In this document: piece after piece, positions 24,388-35,128 of the stretch
Layout: the number at the start of each line of letters is the position of its first letter
Numbering within the stretch: position 1 is the stretch's first letter
NCBI GenBank assembly: GCA_001516025.1
Contig: LOEU01000014.1
Coordinates: forward strand, 186,001-250,000
Direction: 5' to 3'
Length of the DNA stretch: 64,000 bases
Source: a bacterium BRH_c32
GTDB taxonomy: Bacteria > Bacteroidota > Ignavibacteria > Ignavibacteriales > Melioribacteraceae
Notes under the pieces: model-generated
What the model was told of the DNA's origin: nothing
Database searches by the model: none
Seen by the model: only the letters and a program-made list of their open reading frames with translations
Translations under genes and position numbers: made by a program

Positions 24388-24411
24388 AAGGAATGCCGTT
24401 CGACACTCCTT
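24388..24411 (-). terminator. Likely terminator after leucine dehydrogenase
   Basis: On the minus strand a short stem AAGGAGTG / CATTCCTT (one G-T pair) with an 8-nt loop, followed by TTATTT. It lies in the 51-nt gap between leucine dehydrogenase and nusB, so nusB may have some readthrough from upstream. Confidence 0.45.
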
Positions 24412-24426
24412 TCCCGTATATGTAAA

Positions 24427-25512
24427 TTAAACTCTTCCGTTTGTACTTGAATAAATTTTTCTGATTCCGCCCACTTGCACTAATCGATCTTCTGCAATCT
24501 TATTTGATGCAACATGAGTAGGTATAGAACGTTCTTTAGCAGTCTTGAATACTCTCTGAACTATTTCATAAATTCCTTCCGCCTGCTTCATTGCTCTGTC
24601 TTGGCGATAGCCTTCTAATTCATTTGCAACGTTTATCAATCCGCCTGCATTTATAACATAATCAGGAGCATATAAGATTCCTTTATCGACTAACATTTGA
24701 CCATGTTTATCTTCATCTTCCAACTGATTATTTGCACCACCGGCTATAATCTCATATTTGAATTTTTGAATAGTATCGTCATTTATTACGGCACCCAATG
24801 CACAAGGTGAAAATATATCAGCATTAATTTCATAGATCTCTTCCGGCTTTACAACATGAGCTTTAATTGTCTCTAAAACTCTTTTTACTTTATCCTGGAC
24901 AATATCCGTAATAAAAATCTCTGCACCTTCACTATAAAGATGTTCGCATAAATAACGGGCAACTTGACCGGCACCTTGAACTGCAATTTTTCTTCCTCTT
25001 AATGAATCACTTCCCCATTTTTCGTGAGCGCATGCTTTCATTCCTACATAAACTCCATATGCAGTTACAGGAGATGGATCACCCGATCCGCCAAGTGCTT
25101 TCGATATTCCTGTAACGTATTTTGTTTCCATCCTAACGTATTCCATATCTCTTACATCAGTACCAACGTCTTCGGCAGTAATATATCTTCCGCCTAATCC
25201 ATCAACAAATTTTCCAAAAGTTCTAAATAACAATTCATTTTTTTTCGTAGCCGAATCACCAATGATAACAGCTTTGCCGCCGCCAAGATTTAATCCTGCG
25301 ACAGATGCTTTGTAAGTCATTCCTCTTGATAACCTTAAAACGTCTTTAATAGCAGCATCTGCAGAAGTATAATTCCACATTCTTGTACCGCCTAATGCAG
25401 GTCCGAGTGTAGTATCATGGATTGCTATTATCGCTCTCAATCCCGATTCTTTGTTTGAGCAGAATACCAATTGCTCGTGTCCATACTTTTCCATTATCTC
25501 GAAATTTTCCAT
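24427..25512 (-). CDS. Leucine dehydrogenase-type Glu/Leu/Phe/Val dehydrogenase
   Basis: A 361-residue amino-acid dehydrogenase of the leucine/valine group. It has [22 protein letters not shown] (with the substrate/catalytic Lys), TAEDVGTDV, and a Rossmann NAD-binding segment [15 protein letters not shown]. It reversibly deaminates branched-chain amino acids to 2-oxo acids with NAD, feeding branched-chain fatty-acid synthesis or amino-acid catabolism. AGGAG precedes the ATG. It lies 31 nt downstream of the ydcF-like gene, so they may be co-transcribed. Confidence 0.93.
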   Translation of the reverse strand: MENFEIMEKYGHEQLVFCSNKESGLRAIIAIHDTTLGPALGGTRMWNYTSADAAIKDVLRLSRGMTYKASVAGLNLGGGKAVIIGDSATKKNELLFRTFGKFVDGLGGRYITAEDVGTDVRDMEYVRMETKYVTGISKALGGSGDPSPVTAYGVYVGMKACAHEKWGSDSLRGRKIAVQGAGQVARYLCEHLYSEGAEIFITDIVQDKVKRVLETIKAHVVKPEEIYEINADIFSPCALGAVINDDTIQKFKYEIIAGGANNQLEDEDKHGQMLVDKGILYAPDYVINAGGLINVANELEGYRQDRAMKQAEGIYEIVQRVFKTAKERSIPTHVASNKIAEDRLVQVGGIRKIYSSTNGRV

Positions 25513-25543
25513 TTATTACTCCTGTACTTTAATGAGGTAATTT

Positions 25544-26560
25544 TTATAGTCCAAATAACCAAAATAGAAGAAGAGAAAATGTCTCTTTGATTCTATAATT
25601 TAATGAACTTTTTATATTAATCTTATAATCAGAAACTACCCCGAAGCTTTTTAAATTGTAAAATCGGGCTATTTCTAATATTCTATTTAAATGAAATGAA
25701 TCGGTAATTAATATAACAGATTCATCTACTGAATTTACCACATTTTTTTTAATAAATCTTATCTGCTCAATCGAAGAAGATGTCCTCGATTCAGTATAAA
25801 TTCTTCCCGAAGGAATATTTTTTTTCAATAAATATCTTCTTGCTGTTTCCGCTTCGCTTAATTCTCCCGGTGCATTTCCACCGGTTAAAAATATCTTTTT
25901 TATCACATTTTTCAAATATAATTCTTTCGCTTTATCTATCCTACCTTCAAATATCGGACTCGGTTTGTTTTTGCTCCAAACTGCTGCACCTAATACCACT
26001 CCATAATCACTTTTTAGCCCTGTATCATTAGAAGATTGGTTTAATAAGGTAAATGTAAAAGTAAAAAAAACAATTATTGAGATACTAAAAATAGTCCCCG
26101 TAAGTGGTAATAAATATGTTATTACACCCTTAGACAGGAGATAATTAAATAAGAATGTGAAAAGATAGATTATAGATATTTGGGTTAGAATTAGGAGAGT
26201 AGCTACTAATATTTTGGAAAGGTTTTGATTATAGATTACTGTCTTCGTTAAAGATTCTATTCTGATTTTTGAAAACACTAATGCCAAAGCAATACAAACA
26301 AAAGCAAGTGAGGCTAACAAATAAGATATTACTATTACTTTCTTATCGAAAGATTTAGCGGAAAAGAATTTTATCCAAATAACAATAATTGTGGCTATAG
26401 GGAAAAATAAATTAATTAGATTCCCAATTGAATCCATTCTAAAATAATTTATCGATAATGAATTGAATGAATACTTGATATAAATAATTAATATGGGAAG
26501 AATTAAAAGCAGTAGGGATATTAAAAACGGGAAACGAATATTTTTAGTTGATTTGATCAC
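25544..26560 (-). CDS. YdcF/SanA family membrane protein (DUF218)
   Basis: A 338-residue protein: about five N-terminal hydrophobic segments (about 10-170), then a DUF218 domain (about 185-320) with DYGVVLGAAVW, FLTGGNAPGELSEAETARRYL, ESRTSSSIEQI and ITDSFHLNR. Members such as ElyC and SanA act in envelope integrity; the enzymatic activity is unknown. The start codon is GTG (26560-26558) and lies only 14 nt after the TonB terminator stem, so the gene has almost no leader of its own or relies on readthrough. Confidence 0.83.
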   Translation of the reverse strand: MIKSTKNIRFPFLISLLLLILPILIIYIKYSFNSLSINYFRMDSIGNLINLFFPIATIIVIWIKFFSAKSFDKKVIVISYLLASLAFVCIALALVFSKIRIESLTKTVIYNQNLSKILVATLLILTQISIIYLFTFLFNYLLSKGVITYLLPLTGTIFSISIIVFFTFTFTLLNQSSNDTGLKSDYGVVLGAAVWSKNKPSPIFEGRIDKAKELYLKNVIKKIFLTGGNAPGELSEAETARRYLLKKNIPSGRIYTESRTSSSIEQIRFIKKNVVNSVDESVILITDSFHLNRILEIARFYNLKSFGVVSDYKINIKSSLNYRIKETFSLLLFWLFGL

Positions 26561-26574
26561 TATCTTTAGAAAGA

Positions 26575-26597
26575 AAAAGCCGCAAGAAGCGGCTTTT
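26575..26597 (-). terminator. Rho-independent terminator after tonB
   Basis: A stem AAAAGCCGC / GCGGCTTTT with a 5-nt loop; on the minus strand it is followed by TTTTTCTTTC. It lies 20 nt after the tonB stop. Confidence 0.8.
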
Positions 26598-26616
26598 CTC
26601 TATTAATATCTAATAA

Positions 26617-27276
26617 TTATTGAAGCTTAAAGATAATTGGTATTGAAACCTGAACTTTTACATTCTTACCACGCTGTCTGCCCGGTTTAAATTTAGTTTT
26701 CATAACTGCTTCCATTGCCGCTTCATCACATCCTGCGCCAATACCTTTAATTACTTCTGCTTTTACAACATCACCAACTTCATTAACGAATGCTTTAATG
26801 AAAACTCTACCTTGAACGCCGGCTCTTTTAGCAATTTCAGGATAAACAATTTTACTCTGAATTGCTTCAATTCCGCCAATTGGTTCAGGTTGATCTTCAA
26901 CAGCCACGAAAAATACTGGTTCTTCTTCAACCACTGCTTTTTCCTCTTTTGGTGGTGGTGGAGGTGCAGCAACAACTTGATTTTCATCTAATTCAGTTGT
27001 TCCAATTTCGATATCTTCAAGAACGTCATCAGACGGAGCTTCAATCGGAATCGGTGGTTTCGGTGGTGGTGGTGGTGCTGTTTCTTGCTTTGTATGAACA
27101 ATATCTTCTACATTCACTAATTCCTGTGGACCATCAAGTCTTACTTTTTCCTCATCAAATTTAGGATAAAACTTAAAGGCTACAATTAGGAAAGCCAATG
27201 ATACTATCATACCGATCTCAAACATCTTCTGATATTTGAGTTTCAAATCATATTCGGGTTTCTTTAGTAATGCCAC
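26617..27276 (-). CDS. tonB: Energy transducer TonB
   Basis: A 219-residue TonB: an N-terminal membrane anchor (about 18-36, GMIVSLAFLIVAFKF), a proline-rich spacer (APPPPPKPPIPIEAP and APPPPPKEE), and a C-terminal TonB domain (about 135-219: PIGGIEAIQSKIVYPEIA, GAGCDEAAMEAVMKTKFKPG). It links the proton-driven ExbB/ExbD complex in the inner membrane to outer-membrane receptors. GGAGG precedes the ATG. It is monocistronic with its own terminator; no exbBD is in the window. Confidence 0.93.
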   Translation of the reverse strand: MALLKKPEYDLKLKYQKMFEIGMIVSLAFLIVAFKFYPKFDEEKVRLDGPQELVNVEDIVHTKQETAPPPPPKPPIPIEAPSDDVLEDIEIGTTELDENQVVAAPPPPPKEEKAVVEEEPVFFVAVEDQPEPIGGIEAIQSKIVYPEIAKRAGVQGRVFIKAFVNEVGDVVKAEVIKGIGAGCDEAAMEAVMKTKFKPGRQRGKNVKVQVSIPIIFKLQ

Positions 27277-27395
27277 ATTTCCTCCAATGCCAACAAATAA
27301 ACTTTCGTAAATTAATTATAGAATACCGCTTTGTCAACTTCTAATTACTTTTTTTACATCATTTTTTAATAATAGTTCCGAAATTAATCATAACA

Positions 27396-27806
27396 TTATT
27401 TTTGCACCACTGTTTTGCTCCATTTTTTAATGAGAACTAAGTAAGCAATCCCCAAACCAATTACACCGCCGGTTACATCAGCAAGAAAATCAAATAGTTC
27501 ACAATATCTCCCAGGTATAAATATCTGATGTACTTCATCAATCATTGCATAAGAAGCTATCAATAATATAACAAAAATAATGTTTTGTTTTATATTATTG
27601 AAATAGAGCAATCTATACGTTGCAAATAATAATCCAAGACCAAAATATGCAATAAAATGAATAACTTTATCTCCCACCTTAAACGCCGGAAGTGAGGTCG
27701 AAGGCAAACTTGTTCCTACTATTAGAACAAGCCAATAAGTTACTAAAGCCGATACTACTAAATACTTTTTATTAAATAAAAAATTATAAATTTTGTTTTC
27801 TGACAT
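27396..27806 (-). CDS. VanZ-like family membrane protein
   Basis: A 136-residue protein with four predicted hydrophobic segments and the VanZ-like pattern: GDKVIHFIAYFGLGLLFA, then AMIDEVHQIFIPGR and DFLADVTGGVIGLGIAYL. The family is widespread and its function is unclear (one member contributes to low-level teicoplanin resistance). Its start overlaps the end of nnr by 23 nt. Confidence 0.87.
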   Translation of the reverse strand: MSENKIYNFLFNKKYLVVSALVTYWLVLIVGTSLPSTSLPAFKVGDKVIHFIAYFGLGLLFATYRLLYFNNIKQNIIFVILLIASYAMIDEVHQIFIPGRYCELFDFLADVTGGVIGLGIAYLVLIKKWSKTVVQK

Positions 27807-29343
27807 ATTTTATTGCATTAGGTAAATTATTAGAAATTTGAGCAGGAAAGATACTAAATTCAGTGCGATTTTCTAATAATAAATCTGCCGAAAGACTATG
27901 TAAATAAACAGCGGAAAGCAGAGAAGATTTTATATCGTTAGATTGAGCTAAGAAACCTGCGATTATTCCTGTTAGAACATCTCCTGAACCAAATTTCGAC
28001 ATTCCGCTATTCCCGGTAGAATTAATAAAAATTTCTCCTTCAGGTGAAAAAATAATTGTAGGTGCCCCTTTTAATACTAAAAATAACTTTGTTTCTTGTA
28101 CAAAATTTTTTCCATGACTTATAATATCACTCTCCAATTCTTCTACCGAGATTCCAAGCATCGAGGCGAATTCTCCATGATGAGGCGTAAAGACTGCGTT
28201 TTTCAAATTGTGCTTTTTATAATTGCCATTTTTAAAAAGAGTTAATGCATCAGCGTCTATAACAAACTTTTTATTATATTTTTTTAGAATTGCACTAACT
28301 TCTTCTAATGTTTCCTCTTCTCTGCCCAGTCCGGGTCCAATCGCAATTACATCGCATTTTTTTGCAATCTCATTAATATTTTCTAAAGCGTTTTTTGTCA
28401 AATATTTTTTATTCGAGTCATCATAAGGAGCTGTAACAGTGGAAATTGATTTGGTTTGAAAAACTGATTTCATTGAGTCCGGAATAGCTAAGTAGCAAGC
28501 ACCCGCTCCTGAATTAAAAACAGCTTTTGAAGTTAATATAGCGGCTCCTACATATTTAGCTGAACCGGCAACTACCAATACTTTACCAGCACTATATTTA
28601 TGAGATGTTTTATTTTTTATAGGGAGACCTGCTAATGCATCTTCATTATCTAATAGAAAAGATTCGGGTTTTTGTTTTAATAAAATTGAATCTCTTATTC
28701 CAATTGAGCCAAGCGTAATTGAACCGCCATATTCATAACCCTTCCCATAGAAAAGTCCGCTTTTCAATCCACCAAGAGTAATTGTAAAACGAGCATTAAA
28801 AACTATTTTTCCGGTTGATGTTGCTAGGTTTAATCCCGTTGGAGAATCAATGGCTATTCTTATTGAGGTGGAATTATTCGCTTTCTCGATTATTGTTTTA
28901 TAGCGATTTTCTAATTCTCCTTTAAATCCGGTTCCAAGAATCGCATCAATTATTAGATCTATTTTTCCAATAGAATCAAACGAAGCGGCATTTTTGTATT
29001 TGACAATTTTTAATTTTTCAGAAGATAGAGCAATCTGTTTACAAATATCAAAATTAGTTTTTGAATCAGGAGAATATTCTTTCTCGGATGCCGTTAATAA
29101 TAAATAAACAGTATTACCGTTATTAACTAAATGCCTTGCCAAAGCAAAGCCATCCCCTCCATTATTACCCTTGCCACATAAAATTAAAGTAGTATTAATT
29201 TTCTTTAAGTCTAATTCTTCATTCAGAATCTTGAATATATTAATAGCTGCATTTTCCATCAAAACAATGGAAGGCATCTTTTCTTTTTGAATAGCATAAT
29301 TATCCAGTGCTCTTATCTGTTCTGAAGAATAAAGAGGTATCAT
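27784..29343 (-). CDS. nnr: Bifunctional NAD(P)H-hydrate epimerase / ADP-dependent NAD(P)H-hydrate dehydratase
   Basis: A 519-residue two-domain repair enzyme. The N-terminal epimerase (about 1-215) has GKGNNGGDGFALARHL and the IDAILGTGFKGE segment; the C-terminal kinase-fold dehydratase (about 230-519) has VLVVAGSAKYVGAAILTSKA and SKFGSGDVLTGIIAGFLAQ. It restores NADH and NADPH damaged by hydration in the cytoplasm. The length is normal for the fused form. It lies 13 nt after the antiporter gene and overlaps the VanZ-like gene, so the three form one operon. Confidence 0.94.
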   Translation of the reverse strand: MIPLYSSEQIRALDNYAIQKEKMPSIVLMENAAINIFKILNEELDLKKINTTLILCGKGNNGGDGFALARHLVNNGNTVYLLLTASEKEYSPDSKTNFDICKQIALSSEKLKIVKYKNAASFDSIGKIDLIIDAILGTGFKGELENRYKTIIEKANNSTSIRIAIDSPTGLNLATSTGKIVFNARFTITLGGLKSGLFYGKGYEYGGSITLGSIGIRDSILLKQKPESFLLDNEDALAGLPIKNKTSHKYSAGKVLVVAGSAKYVGAAILTSKAVFNSGAGACYLAIPDSMKSVFQTKSISTVTAPYDDSNKKYLTKNALENINEIAKKCDVIAIGPGLGREEETLEEVSAILKKYNKKFVIDADALTLFKNGNYKKHNLKNAVFTPHHGEFASMLGISVEELESDIISHGKNFVQETKLFLVLKGAPTIIFSPEGEIFINSTGNSGMSKFGSGDVLTGIIAGFLAQSNDIKSSLLSAVYLHSLSADLLLENRTEFSIFPAQISNNLPNAIKYVRKQNL

Positions 29344-29356
29344 AATTACTCCATTA

Positions 29357-30748
29357 TTATATTTTTCCGAAATACATTATTAGCCATATTAATATAAAAA
29401 TAGGTAATAAAATCGGTATAGAGTATTTAAATAACAACCCAAAAAAACTAGGCATTTTAATACCTGCTTTTTCGCAAATAGATTTCACCATAAAATTAGG
29501 ACCGTTGCCAATATAAGTCATTGCACCAAAAAATACTGCTGCAATAGAGATTGCTTGCAAATAGACCGGATATAAATTCTGGAATTGTAAGACTTGATCA
29601 GGTTGGTTTACATCTAAACCATATTTACCAAGTGATGCGCTTAAGAAATTAAGATATGTCGGAGCATTATCTAAAAATGCTGATAAAACTCCTGTAGCCC
29701 AATAAAAAATTCCCGGATTCAATTTATCGCCATAAAGACTTGCTTGGTTTCCGATAAGTTGCAATGCAGGAATCATTGTTGCAAAAATTCCAATAAATAA
29801 ATAAGAAACTTCTTTTATCGGCTCAAAATTAAAATCATTCTTTTTTAATATCTCTTTATCAGCCATTTTATAGGATAGATATACAACACTAAACATTATT
29901 ATTTCTCTTATGCCAAATGGAATAGGATATAAATTCGGAACCCATGATATAATATTCGGATCGATAAAAACAGAAACAAGTATTATAATTAAAAAGAAAA
30001 TATTCTTTAATCCCTTAATCTCAATCTTACCGCTATATTCATTTTCATCTTTAAGAGAAGAATAATTTCTTGAATCAATAACATAAAATATTGCAAGAAG
30101 GAACAAAATGGTTGGTATCCAGATGTACCATACCTGACCGATTACCCAGAAGAATTGTACACCACGAAGGAATCCTAAGAAAAGCGGAGGATCACCGATT
30201 GGCGTAAGTGCACCGCCAATATTGCTTATAATGAAGATAAAAAAAACTAAATGAAATGGTCTAATACGGTCTTTATTAATCTTGATAAATGGACGAATAA
30301 GTAGCATTGAAGCACCGGTTGTTCCTATAAAATTGGCTATGACTCCGCCAAAAAGCAGAATCAAAACATTCACTAAGGGAGTTGCTTTTTTATCAACACT
30401 AATTAGAATACCACCCGATGCAACAAAAAGTGAAGCCAGAATAGCTATGAATGAAATATATTCTGCCAATGTATGAATTAATGTGCCATAATCATTTAAT
30501 ATTATCATATAATATAATACCGTTCCGGCACCTAGTACTATGGATATAACTGGATAGTATTTTTCCCAAAAATGATGGAATAGTAGAGGGCCCATCGCAA
30601 TTAATGCTAATAATAGAATGAAAGGAATTACCATGTAAATACTTGGTAATTCTGTCGCTGATCCTCCCGGAGATAAAGCAGATATATCATAAACAGAGAT
30701 TAATAATGTCACCAAAACCATAAATATTTTCTTAATCATGTCCACCAT
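29357..30748 (-). CDS. NhaD-type Na+/H+ antiporter (ion transporter superfamily)
   Basis: A 463-residue membrane protein with about 11-12 hydrophobic segments. It contains FIGTTGASMLLIRP and the paired FIISNIGGALTPIGDPPL and NAPTYLNFL motifs of the NhaD/ArsB/CitM superfamily. It probably exchanges Na+ for H+ across the inner membrane. The start reads ATG-GTG-GAC-ATG; the second ATG three codons on could also be used. It is the first gene of the antiporter-nnr-VanZ operon. Confidence 0.85.
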   Translation of the reverse strand: MVDMIKKIFMVLVTLLISVYDISALSPGGSATELPSIYMVIPFILLLALIAMGPLLFHHFWEKYYPVISIVLGAGTVLYYMIILNDYGTLIHTLAEYISFIAILASLFVASGGILISVDKKATPLVNVLILLFGGVIANFIGTTGASMLLIRPFIKINKDRIRPFHLVFFIFIISNIGGALTPIGDPPLFLGFLRGVQFFWVIGQVWYIWIPTILFLLAIFYVIDSRNYSSLKDENEYSGKIEIKGLKNIFFLIIILVSVFIDPNIISWVPNLYPIPFGIREIIMFSVVYLSYKMADKEILKKNDFNFEPIKEVSYLFIGIFATMIPALQLIGNQASLYGDKLNPGIFYWATGVLSAFLDNAPTYLNFLSASLGKYGLDVNQPDQVLQFQNLYPVYLQAISIAAVFFGAMTYIGNGPNFMVKSICEKAGIKMPSFFGLLFKYSIPILLPIFILIWLIMYFGKI

Positions 30749-30860
30749 TTTTTGTGATTATAAAACAATTTTTGTTGTTACTATTATTAATTGAAAAAAG
30801 GAAATAAAAGTTCCTTAATAATCGATATTAAGTATAATAATTTTTATGATTCAAAAAAAT

Positions 30861-30893
30861 AAAAAAGCCGCCTCAAAAAATGGGACGGCTTTA
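30861..30893 (-). terminator. Rho-independent terminator after asnS
   Basis: On the minus strand AAAGCCGTCCCA pairs with TGAGGCGGCTTT (two imperfect positions) and is followed by TTTTTATTTTTTT. It lies about 20 nt after the asnS stop. Confidence 0.78.
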
Positions 30894-30913
30894 TTTTTGA
30901 CAATAAAAGAAAT

Positions 30914-32212
<1,299 letters not shown>

Positions 32213-32244
32213 ATTATGGTTGTTTTGGGATAATTAATAAAGGT

Positions 32245-32275
32245 CAAATATAAAGACGCCGATTAATAAATGCAA
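32245..32275 (-). promoter_or_regulatory. Candidate Bacteroidetes-type promoter for asnS
   Basis: On the minus strand TTG (32273-32275), a 20-nt spacer, then TATATTTG (32245-32252), giving a leader of about 30 nt before the asnS ATG at 32212. Confidence 0.5.
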
Positions 32276-32280
32276 AATAG

Positions 32281-34260
32281 TTATTTATTTGTAGAAATTA
32301 ATTCACTTATTAAACCGTCTCTAATTGATTTATAGGATATTGCAATTGAATCTATATTTAGAGATTGAAAGATATTTTCAATAATTAAAAAGCCCGCCGG
32401 AATTATATCAGCTCGCTCTAGTTCTAAGCCCACTAATTCCCTTCTTTCTTCCACTCTCTTTTTCGACATTATAAGATTTTTATATTCACTAAAATTATCT
32501 TTCTTAATTTTTCCGTTTGAATTAATAAATTTATTGATCGAAATAAAAGTGCCCGAAACTCCGATAACGTCATCAAAACCAATTTCATTCAATTCAGGGA
32601 TTATATTTTTAAAAGAATCTTTAATGAATTCTTCTGCTTTTATTACATACTCGTTACTTATTTCGTATTCGGGAAAATATTCTTTCATTAATCGAATAAC
32701 GCCGATATTAATACTTTTAGAAAAATATATTTTAGAATTATCGGCAATAATAAATTCTGTACTGCCGCCGCCAAGATCAATAATTAAATACTTTTTTTCG
32801 TTATTTAAAGATTTTTGAACCCCTTCATAGATCAAATTTGATTCTCTCGTGCCATCAATGATTTCAATCTTAGAATTTATCTCTTTGCTAATTATTGAGA
32901 TAAATTCTCCCCCATTAACGGCATCTCTTACAGCACTTGTTGCGATTATCTTATATGAGGCATCGTACGATTTTATGACTTTATAAAACTTTTTAACGGC
33001 ATTTCTTGCCTCAATAATTTTATCCTCTGTAATAATTAAATCGTTTTTGAAAACTGATTCACCAATACGAACATATTCTTTAGCATCATAAACCTGTTCT
33101 AATTGACCGTTCGATTTCTTTTTGACAATGGTAAGATGGAAAGAATTAGTGCCTAGATCCAATGCGGCAAAATATTTACCGGATAGTAAACGATCGATTA
33201 GACTAATTACTTCTTCCACTTTTATATCATCTATTAAATCAGATTTTCTTAGGAAATATTTATTATTACCTAATGGAGCCCAATTGAAAGGATTTGTCGG
33301 ACCAAACAAAGATATTTGAGATACTTCACATGCCCCTGCTACATGCATAACACCTGTATCGTTTGTAATAAAAAGATCAGATTCGGAAATTAATGCTGCT
33401 AATTCAGGAATCGAATGGTTTAGATAATAACTGATATTGGTTGTAATATGATTTTTAATATAATTAAGTTCTTCAGAATCGCTTGAGCTGCCGGTCAAAT
33501 AGATACTTGCATCGAAATTATTCTTTAGGTAATTGATTATAAAAATGAAGTTGTCCAATGACCACCTATTGGGCGATTTACCGGCTCCGACATGTAACCC
33601 AACAATTATTTTTTTGCTTCCGCCATAATTATTATTTAAGAAATTCTCAGCAACCGATAAATCGTTTTCATCGAATGAGACTAGCGACTTAAAATTCTTA
33701 GTAGATATTCCGAATGGGCGAACTAATTCTTGAATAAAATCAGAAACATGAGAATCAGGATGCTTTTTCCAGTTTAGATCAAACCGATAGTTGAACACAA
33801 AGTCATATTCATTCCTCTTCTCGTTAAGGTTTCGTAATCCAATCTTTATGGATGAATTAGCAAATCCGGCTAAAATGCAACTTGTTTTAGAAATTGCTAC
33901 TGTAAAAGGGACTATCACAACATCCCAATCCTGCTTCAATAACTTATCTAATTCTTTTGCATATTTAATTGAATAAAATAATTTCCTTTTATTGAATAGA
34001 TAAACAGTCTCGAGAAACTCGTTTTTCTCAACTGCATAGTGATTTTCCGGACTGGCGATAAGTGTAATCGAACAATCGGGATATTTTTCTTTTATTGCCC
34101 TAAAGAGAGGAATTGTTGCCAACATATCACCAAACTGATTATGCGGGCGTATTATTAATACTTTATTTAATTGCGGTAATTGATAACTAAAACGTTCCTT
34201 TAAACCGTAGATGTTTTCGAGAAATGAGACTACTATTTTGTCTATAAAATTTAACTTCAC
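32281..34260 (-). CDS. Fusion of GT9 heptosyltransferase-like and Ppx/GppA phosphatase domains
   Basis: A 659-residue protein. Residues 1-361 are a glycosyltransferase family 9 (heptosyltransferase-type) domain: VLIIRPHNQFGDMLATIPLF, VGLHVGAGKSPNRWS, TNDTGVMHVAGACE. From residue 362 a complete Ppx/GppA exopolyphosphatase/pppGpp phosphatase begins exactly where the free-standing protein would start: KYFAALDLGTNSFHLTIV, then TSAVRDAVNG, LIIDLGGGSTEFII and VSGTFISI. One domain adds sugars to a surface polymer from the cytoplasmic face; the other hydrolyses polyphosphate or pppGpp. The start is GTG, overlapping the upstream stop as GTGA. It is the last gene of the long operon. Confidence 0.88.
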   Translation of the reverse strand: MKLNFIDKIVVSFLENIYGLKERFSYQLPQLNKVLIIRPHNQFGDMLATIPLFRAIKEKYPDCSITLIASPENHYAVEKNEFLETVYLFNKRKLFYSIKYAKELDKLLKQDWDVVIVPFTVAISKTSCILAGFANSSIKIGLRNLNEKRNEYDFVFNYRFDLNWKKHPDSHVSDFIQELVRPFGISTKNFKSLVSFDENDLSVAENFLNNNYGGSKKIIVGLHVGAGKSPNRWSLDNFIFIINYLKNNFDASIYLTGSSSDSEELNYIKNHITTNISYYLNHSIPELAALISESDLFITNDTGVMHVAGACEVSQISLFGPTNPFNWAPLGNNKYFLRKSDLIDDIKVEEVISLIDRLLSGKYFAALDLGTNSFHLTIVKKKSNGQLEQVYDAKEYVRIGESVFKNDLIITEDKIIEARNAVKKFYKVIKSYDASYKIIATSAVRDAVNGGEFISIISKEINSKIEIIDGTRESNLIYEGVQKSLNNEKKYLIIDLGGGSTEFIIADNSKIYFSKSINIGVIRLMKEYFPEYEISNEYVIKAEEFIKDSFKNIIPELNEIGFDDVIGVSGTFISINKFINSNGKIKKDNFSEYKNLIMSKKRVEERRELVGLELERADIIPAGFLIIENIFQSLNIDSIAISYKSIRDGLISELISTNK

Positions 34261-34469
34261 TTTTTATCTGATTTAATTTCTTCAAATTCAGCTTCAATTA
34301 CGTCTTCTCGGTTGATCTTTTCCTTATTTATACGTACTTCCCTATCTTCTCTCTTTGGTGTGTTACCTCTAAAGTCATCATTTCTCTGACGAACCGGCTT
34401 CCTAAAAAAATAGTTTATTACTTTCATAATAAAATAAAATATAATAGAATAAAAAATAAAACGAATCAA
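34257..34469 (-). CDS. Small membrane protein, resembles DUF4834
   Basis: A 70-residue protein: one N-terminal hydrophobic helix (about 3-20, FIFYSIIFYFIMKVINYFF), then a very basic and finally acidic tail (VIEAEFEEIKSDKK). The layout resembles DUF4834 proteins of Bacteroidetes; the function is unknown. It lies 2 nt after the deoxynucleoside kinase gene and overlaps the next gene by 4 nt (GTGA). Confidence 0.7.
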   Translation of the reverse strand: MIRFIFYSIIFYFIMKVINYFFRKPVRQRNDDFRGNTPKREDREVRINKEKINREDVIEAEFEEIKSDKK

Positions 34470-34471
34470 AA

Positions 34472-35128
34472 TTAACCTCTTACATCGGGATTAAAGTATT
34501 CAATAAAACCACGGTCAGTTCTAAATATTTGGTTATATAATTCATCAAAATGATCTTTGTTATTAACGAAATCAAATTCAGAAGTATTAACGATTAAAAG
34601 AGGTGTTTTATTGTACTTAAAGAAAAATGAATTATATGCATTTGAAAGTTCATCTAAATAACTGATCGATAAACTTTTTTCAATTTTTCTATCCCTATTT
34701 TTTATGTTTTGCAGCAGCCTATCTGTACTTGACTGTAGAAAAATTACCAAATCCGGTTTTGGAATATCACGCTCTAAAAGAGGAAATATAGTTTCATACA
34801 ACTTAAGTTCTTCTCCCGATAAATTGAGATATGCAAAAATTCTATCCTTATCAAAAATGTAATCGGAAACTATATAATTCAAAAAGAGGTTTGGTTGCAT
34901 TATTTGCTGCTGCTGCTTAAATCTGTTTATTAAAAAAAACATTTGAGTTTGGAATGCATATCGCTTTCGATCATCATAAAATTTCTCTAAGAAAGGGTTC
35001 AATTCAAATTCCTCAAGCACTAAATTTGCACCAAGTTTAGAAGCTAATAAATTAGCCAAGGAAGATTTTCCAGCGCCAATCACTCCCTCTATTGCTATAT
35101 ATTTTATAGATGACAATGCTTTATCCAT
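34472..35128 (-). CDS. Deoxynucleoside kinase
   Basis: A 218-residue deoxynucleoside kinase (deoxyadenosine/deoxyguanosine kinase type). P-loop GVIGAGKSSL (about 14-23), the EEFELNPFLEKFYDD substrate motif, the RYAFQTQMFFLINRFKQ helix, the SDYIFDKD motif (usual DR-S region) and the LID arginines NRDRKIEK are visible. It salvages deoxynucleosides by phosphorylation. Its start overlaps the folK stop by one base (TAATG). Confidence 0.9.
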   Translation of the reverse strand: MDKALSSIKYIAIEGVIGAGKSSLANLLASKLGANLVLEEFELNPFLEKFYDDRKRYAFQTQMFFLINRFKQQQQIMQPNLFLNYIVSDYIFDKDRIFAYLNLSGEELKLYETIFPLLERDIPKPDLVIFLQSSTDRLLQNIKNRDRKIEKSLSISYLDELSNAYNSFFFKYNKTPLLIVNTSEFDFVNNKDHFDELYNQIFRTDRGFIEYFNPDVRG

